Source: Rotaria sordida
Taxonomy: Eukaryota > Rotifera > Eurotatoria > Philodinida > Philodinidae
Direction: 5' to 3'
Length of the DNA stretch: 64,000 nucleotides
Assembly (NCBI GenBank): GCA_905250125.1
Contig: CAJNOL010001101.1
Span: 1 to 64,000, forward strand
This document shows, in pieces, positions 23,365 through 34,652 of this stretch (within the stretch, counting starts at the first letter, position 1; the number at the start of each line of letters is the position of its first letter). Made by a program: the position numbers and the translations under genes. The notes under the pieces were generated by a model. It ran no database searches. It was not told the origin of the DNA and saw only the letters and a list, made by a program, of their open reading frames with translations.

Positions 23365-25029
23365 AAGTAAAAGTTCTTTTTCATTGGCCAGGTTTTCGAC
23401 AAGAGTATGCTCGAATAAAAAACTCCATCCCAGATTCAGACTCCCAGCTCTCGATAACTGGTCACAAATTCTCACCAAACCACGCAAAACGCGAAAAGTA
23501 GAGAAGCTTGTTCTTGATTGGTCGAACTCCTAACCAATGAAAGCTTAGATAAAAAACTCAACCTCAGATTCGCATTCCTCGCCCATGATAGCCTACAGCA
23601 AAGTTTTCTCAAAATGGTTGAAAATCCGAACAATAGAAAAGCTCGTTTCTGGCACATTCGTTTCTCGGTCCATGAAAGCTCAGATAAAAAATCCGACCTG
23701 CAATTCGGATTTGTCACCCCAATAATCTATCGCAAAAGTTTCATCAGAATGGCCGAAAACCCAAAGAACAGAAAAGCTCGTTTCTGACTGGCCCGTTTTC
23801 TGATCAATGAAAGCTCAGAGAAAAAAATCCGACCTAAGATTCGGATTTCTCGCCCTCAATAACCTATAGCAAAGTTTTGCCAGAATGGCCGAAACCCGAT
23901 GAACAGAAAAGCACGTTTTTGATTGGTCAGCTTTCCAACCAATGAAAGCTCAGATCGAAAATCTGACCTCGGATTCGGATTTTTCATCGTCGATAACCTA
24001 TAGAAAAGTTTCAGTAGAATAGTCGAAACCCGATGAACAGAAAAGTTCATTTGTGATTGGTCCGTTTCTCGACCAATGAAAGCCCATATAAAAGATTCGA
24101 CCTCTGATTCGGATTCTTCGTCCCTAATAACCTATAGAAAAGTTTCATCAGAATGGTCGAAAACTCGATAAATAGAAAAGCTCGTTTCTGATTAGCTGGT
24201 CTCCAACCAATAAAAGTGCAGATCAAAAAACGGACCTCGGATTTGGACGCCTCGCCCCCGATAACCTATCGCAAAGTGTCATCAGAACGCCCAAAAATCA
24301 AAAAGAATACAAAAGCTTGTTTATGATTGGTAGGTTTTTCGACGAATGAAGGCTCACCTAAAAAATTCGACCTCGGATTCGGATTTCTTGCCCCCAATAA
24401 CCTATAGCAAAGTTTCATCAGAATGGTCGCAAACTCGATGAATAGAAAAGTTCGTTTCTGATTGGTCGGAAAACCGATCAATAAAACCTCAGATCAAAAA
24501 TCTGACCTCGGATTCGGATTTCTTACCCCCCATAACCTATAGAAAAGTTTCATCAGAATGGTCGAAAACTTGATGAATAGAAAAGCTTGTTTCTGATTGG
24601 TCGGTTTTTCGACCAATGAAGACTCAGATCAAAAATTCGACCTCGGACTCGAATTCTTCACCTCCAATAACCTATAGAAAAGTTCCATCAGAATGGTCGA
24701 AAATTCGATGAATAGAAAAGTTCGTTTCTGATTGGTCGAAAAACCGACCAATATAGGCTCAGATAAAAAATCCGACCTCGGATTCGGATTTCTTGCCCCG
24801 ACAACCTATAGCAAAGTTTCATCAGAATGGCTGAAAACTCGATGAATAGAAAAGTTCGTTTCTGATTGGTCGGAAAACCGACCAATAAAAGCTCAGATAA
24901 AAAATCCGACATCGGATTCGGATTTCTTGCCCCCGATAACCTATAGGAGAGTTTCATCAGAATGACCACAAAATCTAAAAATAGAAAAGCTCGTTTCTGA
25001 TTGGCTTGGACAGACAGACAGACAGACAA
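23365..25029. repeat. 135-bp satellite array, about 12 copies, ending in (CAGA)n
   Basis: The block cgtttctgattggtcgg recurs near 23504, 23640, 23777, 23911, 24045, 24180, 24316, 24451, 24586, 24720, 24855 and 24989, a spacing of 134-137 bp. Each unit contains an ATTGGTCG...CGACCAAT hairpin, a gacctcggattcggatttc block and aacctatagcaaagtttcat. Copies are more diverged on the left and more alike on the right. The array stops at a (CAGA)n run, 25010-25029. Because 135 is a multiple of three, long repetitive frames appear on both strands; I treat them as by-products. Tandem repeats next to a short microsatellite are typical of Helitron-related non-autonomous elements. Confidence 0.85.
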
Positions 25030-25067
25030 ACTTTAAGCATTTTTTAACCGCTGTATAACCCTTTCTT

Positions 25068-25433
25068 TCAGAAAAGAGAACAAAAAGAAAGGAGAATTTT
25101 TATTCTCTCATTGTCATATATGAAACAACGAAGGTTGTTGAAGGCAAAGAACAAAAAATGATCAGGTAGTGGTGCAATTTCTTCATCTGTCAATTTCATT
25201 TCAGCGTGTGTCAACACTTCAATCTCACCACGCCGCGCTGAAATTATTTTACTGTGTAGAGATTGGTGTTCTTTCATCGCTGGCAACCAGGCAGCATATA
25301 CAGTTGCTTTCACTTTGCTATCGTGTCGAGTGTCTATTGGTCGGAAGAGAGTAAGGTAAGTGAATGTGAGCAGACTAGAATTGTAGCATGGTCGAATTTC
25401 GATAAGTTTCATATCATAGTTTATTTTTGGCAT
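25068..25433 (-). CDS. Possible exon of unknown protein
   Basis: From the ATG at about 25433, the minus strand is open for about 120 codons. Its middle reads like real protein (ATVYAAWLPAMKEHQSLHSK, EVLTHAEMKLTDEEIAPLPD). I do not recognise it and see no partner exons. It directly follows the satellite's microsatellite end. It may be an exon fragment or chance. Confidence 0.25.
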   Translation of the reverse strand: MPKINYDMKLIEIRPCYNSSLLTFTYLTLFRPIDTRHDSKVKATVYAAWLPAMKEHQSLHSKIISARRGEIEVLTHAEMKLTDEEIAPLPDHFLFFAFNNLRCFIYDNERIKILLSFCSLF

Positions 25434-25570
25434 TGTTCTCGAGAGAGCAATGCTATTCAACCTGGACTACACAGTAATCATACACATCGGTCTTCTGCTC
25501 TTCTTCACTTTCCATTGAGAACCGTGAATAATGAGTTTTCTTTCAAGACAAAGAGTATCATGTTCATGGT

Positions 25571-25672
25571 TAGGGGTGGCACTTTACTTTTACTTTACTA
25601 GTAAAAAGTAACTAAAAGTAGTTATTTTACTATGTTTATCTAATAAAAAGCAAAGTAAATGTGCCATCCCTA
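25571..25672. mobile_element. hAT-type MITE, 102 bp, with 8-bp target duplication
   Basis: Terminal inverted repeats read taggggtggcactttactt on the left and, reverse-complemented, tagggatggcacatttactt on the right. The flanks TTCATGGT (25563-25570) and TCCATGGT (25673-25680) match at 7 of 8 bases, as expected of an ageing 8-bp hAT target duplication. The inside is an AGTAAAAGTAA-type palindrome. No coding capacity. Confidence 0.8.
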
Positions 25673-25680
25673 TCCATGGT

Positions 25681-26546
25681 ATGAGGAGTGTCGCATGAAG
25701 AGGCATCATAGGCACAAGATGAATGCATAGAAAAGGATGTGTTTTTGAACAAATTAAACCTGTTTGACTTTATGGACATATCTTCAAGGTCATTTGTATT
25801 CTCTGAGGATACACTCGATAGGTATTCTTTTTTACTTGAATCAACATCGAACCTCAAGCCTCCTACTGTGGAAAATCTTTCTTGTTCAATTTACCAAAAA
25901 CTATCTAGATAGATCGAGCCAAGTGTGCTGCCCACTGAGTCCGTCAATGCCAAAAGTCTTGCACAAGCATGTTGAAAGCCCGCTTCCGGATTTACACGCG
26001 TTTACACAATATGTATGCCATTTCAAAAAGGGATACTAGCCGTCGAATACGTCTTTCCAAAACCAAACAGCGTTTTTTCGTTTGAGGGACGAAGACACCA
26101 GCATTTAAATAAACGATTTCTGTTACACAAACGAAAAATGTGTCGTATGAAATGCTTGTCCGAATAGTATTATTCAAAGACATTGAAACGACTTTTTCAA
26201 ATATTTTTGGAAAATATGAGCGTTTTCTCAAAAGTCAATAAATCGAAAAAAGAAGTACCCGTTAACGACTGAAAGTTTTCAGGAATTCTAGGGATCATCG
26301 GAGCAATCTTTGGGCAAAATTTCAGATCAAGATACATTTATGCAATTGTTTCTTGAAATATCGTGTAACGGATCGAAAATTCAGTAAAGTGACTATAACT
26401 CAAGAAAGAAGACCCATGAGCACATATGCTTTTGGGATTTTTCATACCTCATTTAGGTTTCATTTATAAAGAGACTCTCTATTGAAGAGCTTTTAATAAT
26501 TTGGTGTGGTTGTCTCATAAGTCACTTTCAAGCTACTATTAATAGT
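25681..26546. other. Intergenic upstream of the TRPV gene
   Basis: Frames at 25764-26039 and 25992-26231 show no recognisable protein. Nothing else is supported. Confidence 0.4.
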
Positions 26547-28972
26547 ATGGCCCAAACTAAACAGTTGGCAGCAGAAGCACTTAATAAAGAAGTGAATCTA
26601 TCGGCAGTTGAACGACAAACAGAGGCCTCACATAAGGGCGGGACTATTTGGGAAGCTATACGCAAAGCGGATCAGGCAGCACTCGAACATCTTCTCGATG
26701 CCGATCATAATGGTATTTATGCAAGAGGTCCCGTTGGTGATTGTCCCATTCATATGTTATTCTTATATGGAACTGGAGCTCATCTCAACATGGCTCGATA
26801 TCTCATCACACGTTTTCCAGAGACCGTCGTACAGATCTACAATCAGCCAGTGAGTAACTTTCTATTGATGCATCTCTCTGTTGAAGAATATCTACATGAT
26901 ACAGGAATATTATGGCGAGATTGCTCTTCATATTGCTATTGTCAATCGTAATGCATCCATAGTCGAATGGCTGCTTAGTGATGAACACATTCGACCCTAT
27001 CGAGAACAACAATTGGCAGCTGCCGCCAATGGTCACTTTTTCCAATTGTACATCTCTCTCTTGTCTTTAGGATGACATCAATATGTTCCATTTCTTTTCA
27101 GTGGCCGTCCATGTTACTATGGTGAAACTCCTCTTGCATTTGCTTGCTGTACTAATCAATGGAACATTGCCGAAATTCTACTTAAATACGGCGCCTCTAT
27201 GGATATGGTCAGTAGACAACACTGTTTTTCAGAAGAAAACATCCAAGCAGGAGATTTTTGTTTGACTCTCTATTTTAGGTTGACAGCAATGGGAATACAA
27301 TACTGCACTTACTTGTCATTCATAATCTACCTCAAATATATACTAAGTTCAAGGAACGTTGGTTGGAAGTACACGCAATAGCGATTAGCGAATCTAGCAA
27401 TGTAGATGACGATAAAGTCGCATCCACGAAGAAAAAAAAGGTTCCATTATGGAAACGTCTCAATAAAGATGGTTTCACTCCATTTACATTAGCAGCTAAA
27501 TTAGGTCTAACTGATATGTTCTCTTTTTTACTTGACGAACGTAAAATTGTTCAATGGCGTTATGGACCTGTCTCGTGTGTACTCTATCCACTTGATGAAC
27601 TCGAACTTGAATTTCAACAAGAAGTGAGTATATAATTACTTTCACTCTCTGTTTTTTCGACATACATTAAGGGCGGAAATACACCTGGAGCTCTTGAATT
27701 GATCGTACAAAATGCTCAAGTTGAACTTATTATGCATCCACGTATTATCGATTTAGTCGATCAAAAATGGGAGCGTTTTGCTCAACGTATTTTTTTTCGA
27801 CGTTTTCTTGTTACTATTGTCTATCTATTCATTTTTCTTATTACTACAATTCTCAATCAGACACGAATAGAAACGGTAAAAGCATTATGTCAGAAAACCT
27901 TTGTAGATTGAAATATATTTTTTTGTCCTTGTTTTGGTCGTAGACAAAAGGTAAAGGTAAGAAAATGGTGGTAACTAGTGTTCAATATCCAGGCGGCATT
28001 CATCAAATAGTACGCATCATAGGTCGTCTTATTGTATTAGCTGGAGCTGTATTAAAGGGGAAATCTGAAATAAGAGAAATGACTAATGTGGGTATACGAA
28101 AATATTTTCAGGCTACGGTGAGCATTTCTATTTCTGATGTTTATCATGAATCGTATACGTTATTATTTTTGACTAGGGTGCTGCTTTTCTTGAAAATTGT
28201 CTATCATGTTCATTTTGTTGTGGTATCATTATTGTTAACATTCTTTATCTACTTGATATACAAGCACAAACTATCGTACTTGCACTTGTCTCTATTATAA
28301 GTTGGGGTTATATGCTATTTTTTGTTATGGCGTTTCAACTCACTGGACCATTTGTGTTTATGATCTATGAAATGTTTTGTCATGATGTTCTCCGTTTTTG
28401 TATTATTTATATGGTATTTCTTGCTGGTTTTTCACAAGCATTCTTTGTTCTATTCGATAATAACGGTAAATAGAATGAGAAATTTTTTGTTGCTATTTTG
28501 TATTATTATAGGTTTTGATGGTTTTCTTGTGAGTATCAAACAGTGTTTTTTTGGTATATTGGGTGATTTTGATCTCAATCATTACACGGGAACAACATTT
28601 CAATATACCAGTGTTTTATTACTTGTCATTTATGTTGTTGTTGTTTCTATTCTTCTACTCAATTTACTCATTGCTATGATGGGTGATACATATGGAAATG
28701 TAATCGAAGGTGCTACACAAATATGGTTCGTTTAATTAATTAATTTTTCTCATTGATTTATTCTTCTAAATAGGCATTTAGAACGGGCACGTATTGTATT
28801 TGCAATTGAAAATGAAATGTCGACAGATGAACGGAAGTTAGACAAGAATAAATATTGGACAAATGTCGATGGTCAACGATATTTACAAGTAGAGGAAGTG
28901 GACAAAGATTGTTTTCGTGATATTAATAATGATGATGAAAACTATGACAAAGACAAAAAAAGAAGAACATAA
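26547..28972 (+). CDS. TRPV-family cation channel, nine exons
   Basis: Exons: 26547-26849, 26905-27047, 27102-27207, 27279-27623, 27672-27875, 27944-28117, 28177-28465, 28512-28725, 28774-28972. All introns are GT-AG and 46-71 nt, phase is kept throughout, and the product is 658 residues. The N-terminal half holds ankyrin repeats (YYGEIALHIAIVNRNASIVE, YYGETPLAFACCTNQWNIAE, NGNTILHLLVIHN, DGFTPFTLAAKLG). Then comes WRYGPVSCVLYPLDELE, typical of invertebrate Nanchung/Inactive-like TRPVs. S1 is near 342-362. The S4-S5 region reads MAFQLTGPFVFMIYEM and LRFCIIYMVFLAGFSQAFF, near-diagnostic of TRPV. The pore helix and filter are CFFGILGDFD, and S6 is LLNLLIAMMGDTYGNV, followed by the TRP-box region IWHLERARIVF. 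It should be a plasma-membrane, calcium-permeable sensory channel. No defect was found. It is slightly short for the family. Confidence 0.9.
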
Positions 28973-29052
28973 GACACCTCAAGTAGATGTGAAAGATATT
29001 TTATCAGAAGACGAACAACAATAATCGACTATTCTTCTTTGATAAAATATAT

Positions 29053-29873
29053 ATAGTATAACCTCTCTATAGTGGATACCTAAGGGATCGTTCCAAAGTG
29101 TCCACCATAGGGAAGTGTCCATTTTTGAGAGATTTCCAGTCTATTTCTTAGTAGTCATTTCTGTAGTTACTAAAATAAATCAAACTCCTTTTTTTCGATA
29201 TTATTTTGCAAGGAAAGCCATTTTAAGATATTTTATATCATAATTTATTGAAATTTACTTTTTTTTCACATAATTGATTGAAAAATCTTTGAATTTCATC
29301 AGTACTTTTTGAAAAAATCAGTCATACAACTTTGTTGGGACACTTTTCAATCAAGATAAAGATCAGCCATCTTTGACTCGAGTTCGCTGATAAGTACGTG
29401 GAGTTCAAGTTGTTCTGTCGACGTGAATAAATGTAATCTTTGTAGCATGTCAAGCGTTTCGGGCAATTTTTGAAGTATCTCTTCAATTGATTCCTCTTCT
29501 TCGATGTCTTCGATGCTTTCGATGGCATAAGCATTGACAATTTCAACAAGGACATCGCTGTTATCGTTCCATTTGTTGAAGACAGAAATGCTAGAGTCGA
29601 TGTTAACTAGTTTGATCGCCGACATTCGATTATCACCGATCCGCAAGTGAGAGAGTAGATCATCGAGTTGTTTGATTGAATCTTGGCTATCATTGTCATC
29701 GACTGACATGATATCGTTGTTTGAAGTCTGTCGATCCGATGAGATGTACGAGAAGTCAGCCACGCAAAAGGGATTATGAATAGTGGCTTTTGCAACTGTG
29801 TTTCATAGCCCATAGATCCATCCGATGGATCAAGTACCTTTACTGTAATTTTATCAATACTATGTGCCATAGT
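29053..29873 (-). mobile_element. Pogo/Tigger-type transposon fragment, C-terminal transposase
   Basis: The left edge has the pogo-like terminus agtataacctctctatagtgg. On the minus strand a frame of 138 codons (29763-29347) gives the acidic pogo C-terminal region (NAYAIESIEDIEEEESIEEI, then LPETLDMLQRL). Further upstream, after one in-frame TGA and a frame change, follow pieces resembling the preceding block (KITVKVLD, then TIHNPFCVADFSY). The catalytic core and DNA-binding parts are absent. The fragment stops at a mariner terminus at 29875. It starts about 80 bp after the TRPV stop codon. Confidence 0.65.
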
Positions 29874-29874
29874 A

Positions 29875-30467
29875 CAGGGTGGTCCAAAAGTTACCTACCA
29901 ATCTTAAATTGTGAATAACTTTTGATAGGAAAAAGACAGAGAACTGCGGTTTTCAGCGTTGGAAGGAGGGCGTTTCACTGCATAGTTCCATATCTTATTC
30001 AACATTGTTGATTGATCACAAAATAATCGCTCAATGATCTTCGAAAAAACAGTGGCAGTTCTGCGAAGACAATATAGGGTAGGGTGACCAAAAAATCATC
30101 CAACAATCTTTAATAGTTGACAATTTTTGTTTCTGTTATCTCTTCATTTCAAATTTAGCGTTTATATCGAATAATGTTTTATTCAAAGAGATATATATTT
30201 TGATCAGTTAATAGTCTTGTTCGAAATGCAAGTCATCAACTTGAATGCACTTGTGAAGGCGGGATTCGATGGGCCGACAGACTTTTTTGCACAAGTCGAT
30301 TGAAATCTGTTGCAACGCGTTAACAATCTCATTTTGCAATTGATCAATCGATGCTGGCTTCTCTGAATAAACCGCATCTTTGACAACATCCCATGCAAAA
30401 AAATCGGGTGGCGATAAATCGGGCGATCTGGGAGGCCATTCGAATGGGTCACGACGACCCATCCAGC
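29875..30467 (-). mobile_element. Mariner/IS630-type transposon fragment
   Basis: A TA (29873-29874) precedes the terminus cagggtggtccaaaagttac. A second, similar terminus (gggtagggtgaccaaaaaat) starts near 30075, so two mariner ends may be nested. From 30467 to 30208 (minus) is the last part of the DDE transposase: GRRDPFEWPPRSPDLSPPDF, FFAWDVVKDAVYSEKP, then a divergent end and TAA. The first two thirds of the transposase are missing. The break falls just before SWMGRR, where TGTGGG-type repeats begin. Not functional. Confidence 0.75.
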
Positions 30468-30579
30468 TGGGTGTGTGGTGTGGATGTGGGGTGTGGGTGT
30501 GAGGATGTGGGTGAGTGTATGGTGTGGGTGTAGATGAAGAGACGATTACATTGACACTCACACTCCACACCCACACCCA
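30468..30579. repeat. TGTGGG-type foldback hairpin 7, at a transposon break
   Basis: A long G-rich half (ctgggtgtgtggtgtggatg, ggtgtgggtgtgaggatgtg) is followed by a loop with gatgaagagacgattac and a shorter C-rich half (actccacacccacaccca). It abuts the truncated mariner transposase with no intervening sequence. Confidence 0.85.
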
Positions 30580-30931
30580 ATATTAACACAATAATTAAGT
30601 GATAGTTTTATATTTCCTATTTTATTACTTCGCCAATGGTGATGCCAAATAATCATACATGTCTAACGCATAGTCACGCTAATAAATGTGAATATCATCT
30701 TTGCTCTGAGCATCTTCTTCATTTCATAATAATTCGTGAAAATATACGTATTTTCATTTCTCGATATCTTATTTAAATCATTCTGTGCATTTCTCCTTGT
30801 GTCATAATTTGATATAAAAATATGCTACATATAAATGATAATGCATTGATAAAGAAAGATATGAAATTTAAAAGGTGTCTGAGATGTAGATATTCATCAT
30901 TTCTCTGTAAAGTAATAAAGGTAACAAAGTG
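30580..30931. other. Intergenic before the NHL gene
   Basis: AT-rich sequence with no supported feature. It must contain the promoter of the NHL gene, but no element can be named. Confidence 0.4.
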
Positions 30932-33327
30932 ATGTTGCACTATTTATTATTGCTATGTGTGTAAGTATTAAAGAATAGATGAGACTTGTCATTCTGAAAT
31001 CGAACAAATTCTATAACTAATTGTGAAATATTCTTTTTCCTACTTTTAGGATAATTGTTGCAAATGATGGTAAGTGTATGAAAACATTTTAAGAAATACG
31101 AATTAATGTATCTTTAATTTTTCTGTTTTGTTTTTAGGTCAATTAGTTTATAAAGATTCAAGCGAATGTAAGTGCATATTCAGTTAATACATTAGTCTGT
31201 CGCGAAATTCTTTGAAGTTTTTTGAAAGTATCTCGTAATATTGTGAGATGTTCAACTGATAAAACAAGCTCAAGACCGAAATTTGAACAAGAAAATATTA
31301 CTTTACATTGTGATTGAAATGAGCAAAAATAAAATCCAGAAAGTCAATAATACAGATTGTAGTGAACGAGGAAAAACTTTCAATCTATCATTATTCGTGT
31401 TCTCCTTTTTTTGTTGAATTTAACCGCTTCGATAATTTCTTTAACAATTAGGTTGTACACAACTATGTAGAGTAGGTATCAATGCTGAATAGATTTTTCT
31501 ACATTCTCTGTTTTACATGTGACAATATTATTCTAAATCGTGTTCATAAAATTGAGTATATATTCTACAGTCAAAAAAATCTTCCACTCATACCATATAT
31601 AAAATACGAGTTCATGATTGAAATCAATCTAGTAAATTGAAAAGCTTAAATTTCTTCTTGCCTAAGAAAAGAGATTGAGACTTAAAAGTACTCTTTTTCA
31701 AACATTAGGTCCAGGTAACCTGAAATGGAGTACAACTGGAATAACAATTATGGGCAATGGTTATGGTTCAGGTCCGGATCAATTCAAATATGCTGAAGGC
31801 TTATTTATTGAACCAAAAACACAAATTTTATATATCACTGACGCTGCTAATAATCGTATTCAAAAACGTTATCCAAATGGTGAAATCAAAACAGCTGCAG
31901 GTCAGGCTAATGGTGCCGGTGGATCCGCAGCAGACGAACTATATAGTCCGGGAGATGTTTTTGCTGATGAAAACGAAAACGTCTTTGTTGCTGATATGAT
32001 GAATCAGCGGATTCAGTATTGGGAAAAAGATGCCAAACGAGGAAAAACAGTGGCTGGAAATGGCACCGTCGGTTCAGCATTGAATGAATTTAATCGTCCA
32101 TATAGAGTTTTGTTGGATTCAAAGAAAAATATAATAGTTTCCGATATGAATAATGAACGTATAACAAGATGGCCATCTACATATGATCCAAAAACATCTG
32201 TTGGTACAATTATAGCAGTAAGTTATTGATTTTATCTTCGCTAAACCAGATCCTATCTTATATTTGTACTTCAAAATGAGACAGTGTTCATTTGAAGAAA
32301 GGAATAATACACCGTAGAAAAACATGCAACAGTTGCCTAATAAAGTGACAAAAAAGAAACGCTTCTAACGTTCGCGTAGTCTAAATTATGCCGACTGAAA
32401 AATGCCTAATATTTAGCTTATGCAGTTAGTAGCAAAATTATTCATTCACCCTATTTTCTGATTTCACCAAAATAAGGATCCAAGAAAATCAAAAAGGCGT
32501 AGTTTGTATGTCGATAGATTATTGACAATACTCGTTCAGCAATTCTATCAAGATCTACCATTTCTTTCGTTTCATAATTACAGAAAAACAACAAAAGGAC
32601 AGAACATAGATGGACGAATGAGTTTTATCTCACTGAAATTGATGAAGAATCGCTGAAACAGCGAAATAAAACACGAAAAAATTAATCAATGTACTTTTTG
32701 ATACATGATAGTAATCTTATTTGATGCAAGATCTTCTTGCAATCAATGTGCGCTTTTTTTCTGTTTAGCTGGCAGTTTGTTTTCTCAATATTTAGGCGAG
32801 GCCAACCATATTAGAAATAACCAATATGACAAATCGTTTTACATATTCTTATATTTTAAATGATAAATTCTTTGTTATTATTCTAGGGTGGTCACGGTGC
32901 AGGTCTCAATCCATATCAATTAAATACTCCGACTGGTTTATATTTAGATGAACCAAATAATATCTTATATATATCAAATGAAGAAAGTCATTCTGTAACT
33001 CAATGGGACATGGATTCTTATGGAAATAAAAATATATATGCAGGAATTCCTGGCAGACCCGGTAATAGTGCAGCTCAATTGTGGGGTCCGGAAGGCCTAA
33101 CTCTTGATAAATATGGCAATTTATATATCACAGATTGTATGAATCATAGAATACAACTTTTTTGTCCTAATGCTATATATGGTATAACAATTGCAGGAAC
33201 GGGTCACATTGGTAATGGTAGTAATGAATTATATTATCCACATGATGTAGCATTTGATTCAGAAATGAATTTATATGTTACAGATACATATAATTTTCGT
33301 ATACAAAAGTTTCAAAGAATACAATAA
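30932..33327 (+). CDS. Secreted NHL-repeat beta-propeller protein, with micro-exons
   Basis: Five exons are supported: 30932-30960 (29 nt), 31050-31069 (20 nt), 31138-31167 (30 nt), 31709-32217 and 32887-33327. All are bounded by GT-AG (GTAAGT donors) and keep frame, for 342 residues. The three micro-exons encode a signal peptide and stalk (MLHYLLLLCVIIVANDGQLV), then exon 4 starts at a cysteine (SECPGNLKW). The rest consists of NHL repeats: GLFIEPKTQILYITDAANNR, DVFADENENVFVADMMNQR, YRVLLDSKKNIIVSDMNNER, GLTLDKYGNLYITDCMNHR, DVAFDSEMNLYVTDTYNFR. NHL propellers bind proteins or glycans outside the cell; the partner is unknown. The family is very large in bdelloids. The micro-exons are too short for simple frame finding but fit exactly. 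It appears intact. Confidence 0.85.
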
Positions 33328-33991
33328 AAGAAAATTATTGATCGATATAAACGTTGGAGGAATCTTCACTTTTTTTTTATGTAATGTAATGAATACTAAT
33401 TATTTTTCTCAATATCTAACATTACTATTGATTCTCAGTTCTTCAAAAAGTTGATGAGTTCCTAAATCAAGCATANNNNNNNNNNNNNNNNNNNNNNNNN
33501 NNNNNNNNNNNNNNNNNNNNNNNNNNNNNNNNNNNNNNNNNNNNNNNNNNNNNNNNNNNNNNNNNNNNNNNNNNNAAATAGATGTTATTTTATTTTCACT
33601 ATTTTTCATAAATTATAGTTTAAATACATATTCAATTTGGCACTAGCTATTCTCTATCAACTTAATTCATTTAAAACACGTTTCATCAAATTTTCAAGTA
33701 CTTTTTAAAGAATTATTTGTTATGCGAAGCTATAGATAGTTGATGTTCAAAAAAAGAAAACAAAAAGGTCTGAAGAAAGAATGAGACAAATATCATTATC
33801 ACGTTTACAACGTGATCAAGTTGAACGAAAGTCTTATCATGAATTAAAAAAATCATCTTTTTTCAAGAAAATGAATAGTCTAGAGCTCAAGAATATTGAA
33901 TAGAAATAGAAAAATATACATGATGTATACGTATACATACATCAAAGGAGACAATTAATCTATCAAAATGTAATTAAAACGAAAATGTGTT
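33328..33991. other. Intergenic, includes the assembly gap
   Basis: AT-rich with no supported gene. A frame spanning the gap at 33409-33609 is meaningless because it reads through N. Confidence 0.5.
33476..33575. other. Assembly gap, 100 N
   Basis: Exactly 100 N, the usual placeholder for a gap of unknown size. Linkage of left and right halves of the window relies on scaffolding. Confidence 0.98.
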
Positions 33992-34125
33992 GTGCCGTTA
34001 TGCCGCGGCACGAGAACGGCAGAGCGGCAGAAAGGCTGAACGGCAGAGCGGCATGAGAACGGCAGAGCGGCACAGCGGCAGAACGGCATAGCGGCCGAGC
34101 GGCTGAACGGCCGGCCGACCGGCAA
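33992..34125. repeat. GC-rich minisatellite of gaacggca/gagcggca units
   Basis: About 134 bp built of 8-11-bp units alternating GAACGGCA, GAGCGGCA and AGCGGCAT, ending in ggccggccgaccggc. It is strikingly GC-rich within AT-rich flanks. A short minus-strand frame (PFCRCAALPF type) runs through it and is not credible as a gene. Confidence 0.8.
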
Positions 34126-34574
34126 ACATTTTGAAACGTTCCCTAAGTGTAGTCCTATGAAAAACCAGTTTTCTTGAAAAAAAAGCAAAAAAACGTCATT
34201 TATAACTTTTTTCATTAAACACATGTTTCCTTATTTAAGGTGCTCTATCTATAGTAAAAAGTTTGAAGAAAATTGTTTGTACTGTGATCGAGGATTCAAA
34301 AACAGGAGAATACTCTTAAAAAATAAAATCCATTTTTAAAACAAGATGTAGAGTAATTACATTTCAACTATTAAACTTAGATAAAAGTCAGGGCGATTGT
34401 GGTCATCTTCAATATTTGAGACTGACAGCATGCTGAGACAAACCATTCGTATTTATCATATGCTTGAAAGTAAATCTTAGATATAAGTTTTGCATTATCT
34501 TTTTTCAGTTAATCAAAAGATCTTGTCAATGCCAACGAACTTCTATAAACCGATCAAAATACGAAAGATATCGC
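34126..34574. other. Intergenic, no gene seen
   Basis: No supported feature between the minisatellite and hairpin 8. Confidence 0.4.
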
Positions 34575-34652
34575 TAGGTGTGGGTGTATGTATGAGTGTG
34601 AAAAGAATATCCACTCCTATAGCTACTCACACCCACACCTACACCCACGCCC
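34575..34652. repeat. TGTGGG-type foldback hairpin 8
   Basis: taggtgtgggtgtatgtatg, loop gaaaagaatatccactc, then ctcacacccacacctacacc. Same polarity. The loop reverse complement (gagtggatattcttttc) fits the pyrimidine-rich loop type. Confidence 0.8.

Noticed and set aside
23472-25029. Repetitive protein with 45-residue repeats (for example NQKRAFLFIGF on the minus strand)
   Set aside because: The frames exist on both strands only because the satellite unit is a multiple of three. They break and switch frame between units.
23365-25029. CRISPR-like array
   Set aside because: Units are 135 bp, contiguous and without unique spacers, in eukaryotic DNA with introns.
30208-30576. 122-residue frame beginning MWVWSVSVNV
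   Set aside because: Its first 45 residues (TPTPYTHPHPHTHTP) are translated TG/CA repeats; only the mariner transposase tail after them is real coding sequence.
33409-33609. Frame across the N gap
   Set aside because: It is open only because N is translated as X.
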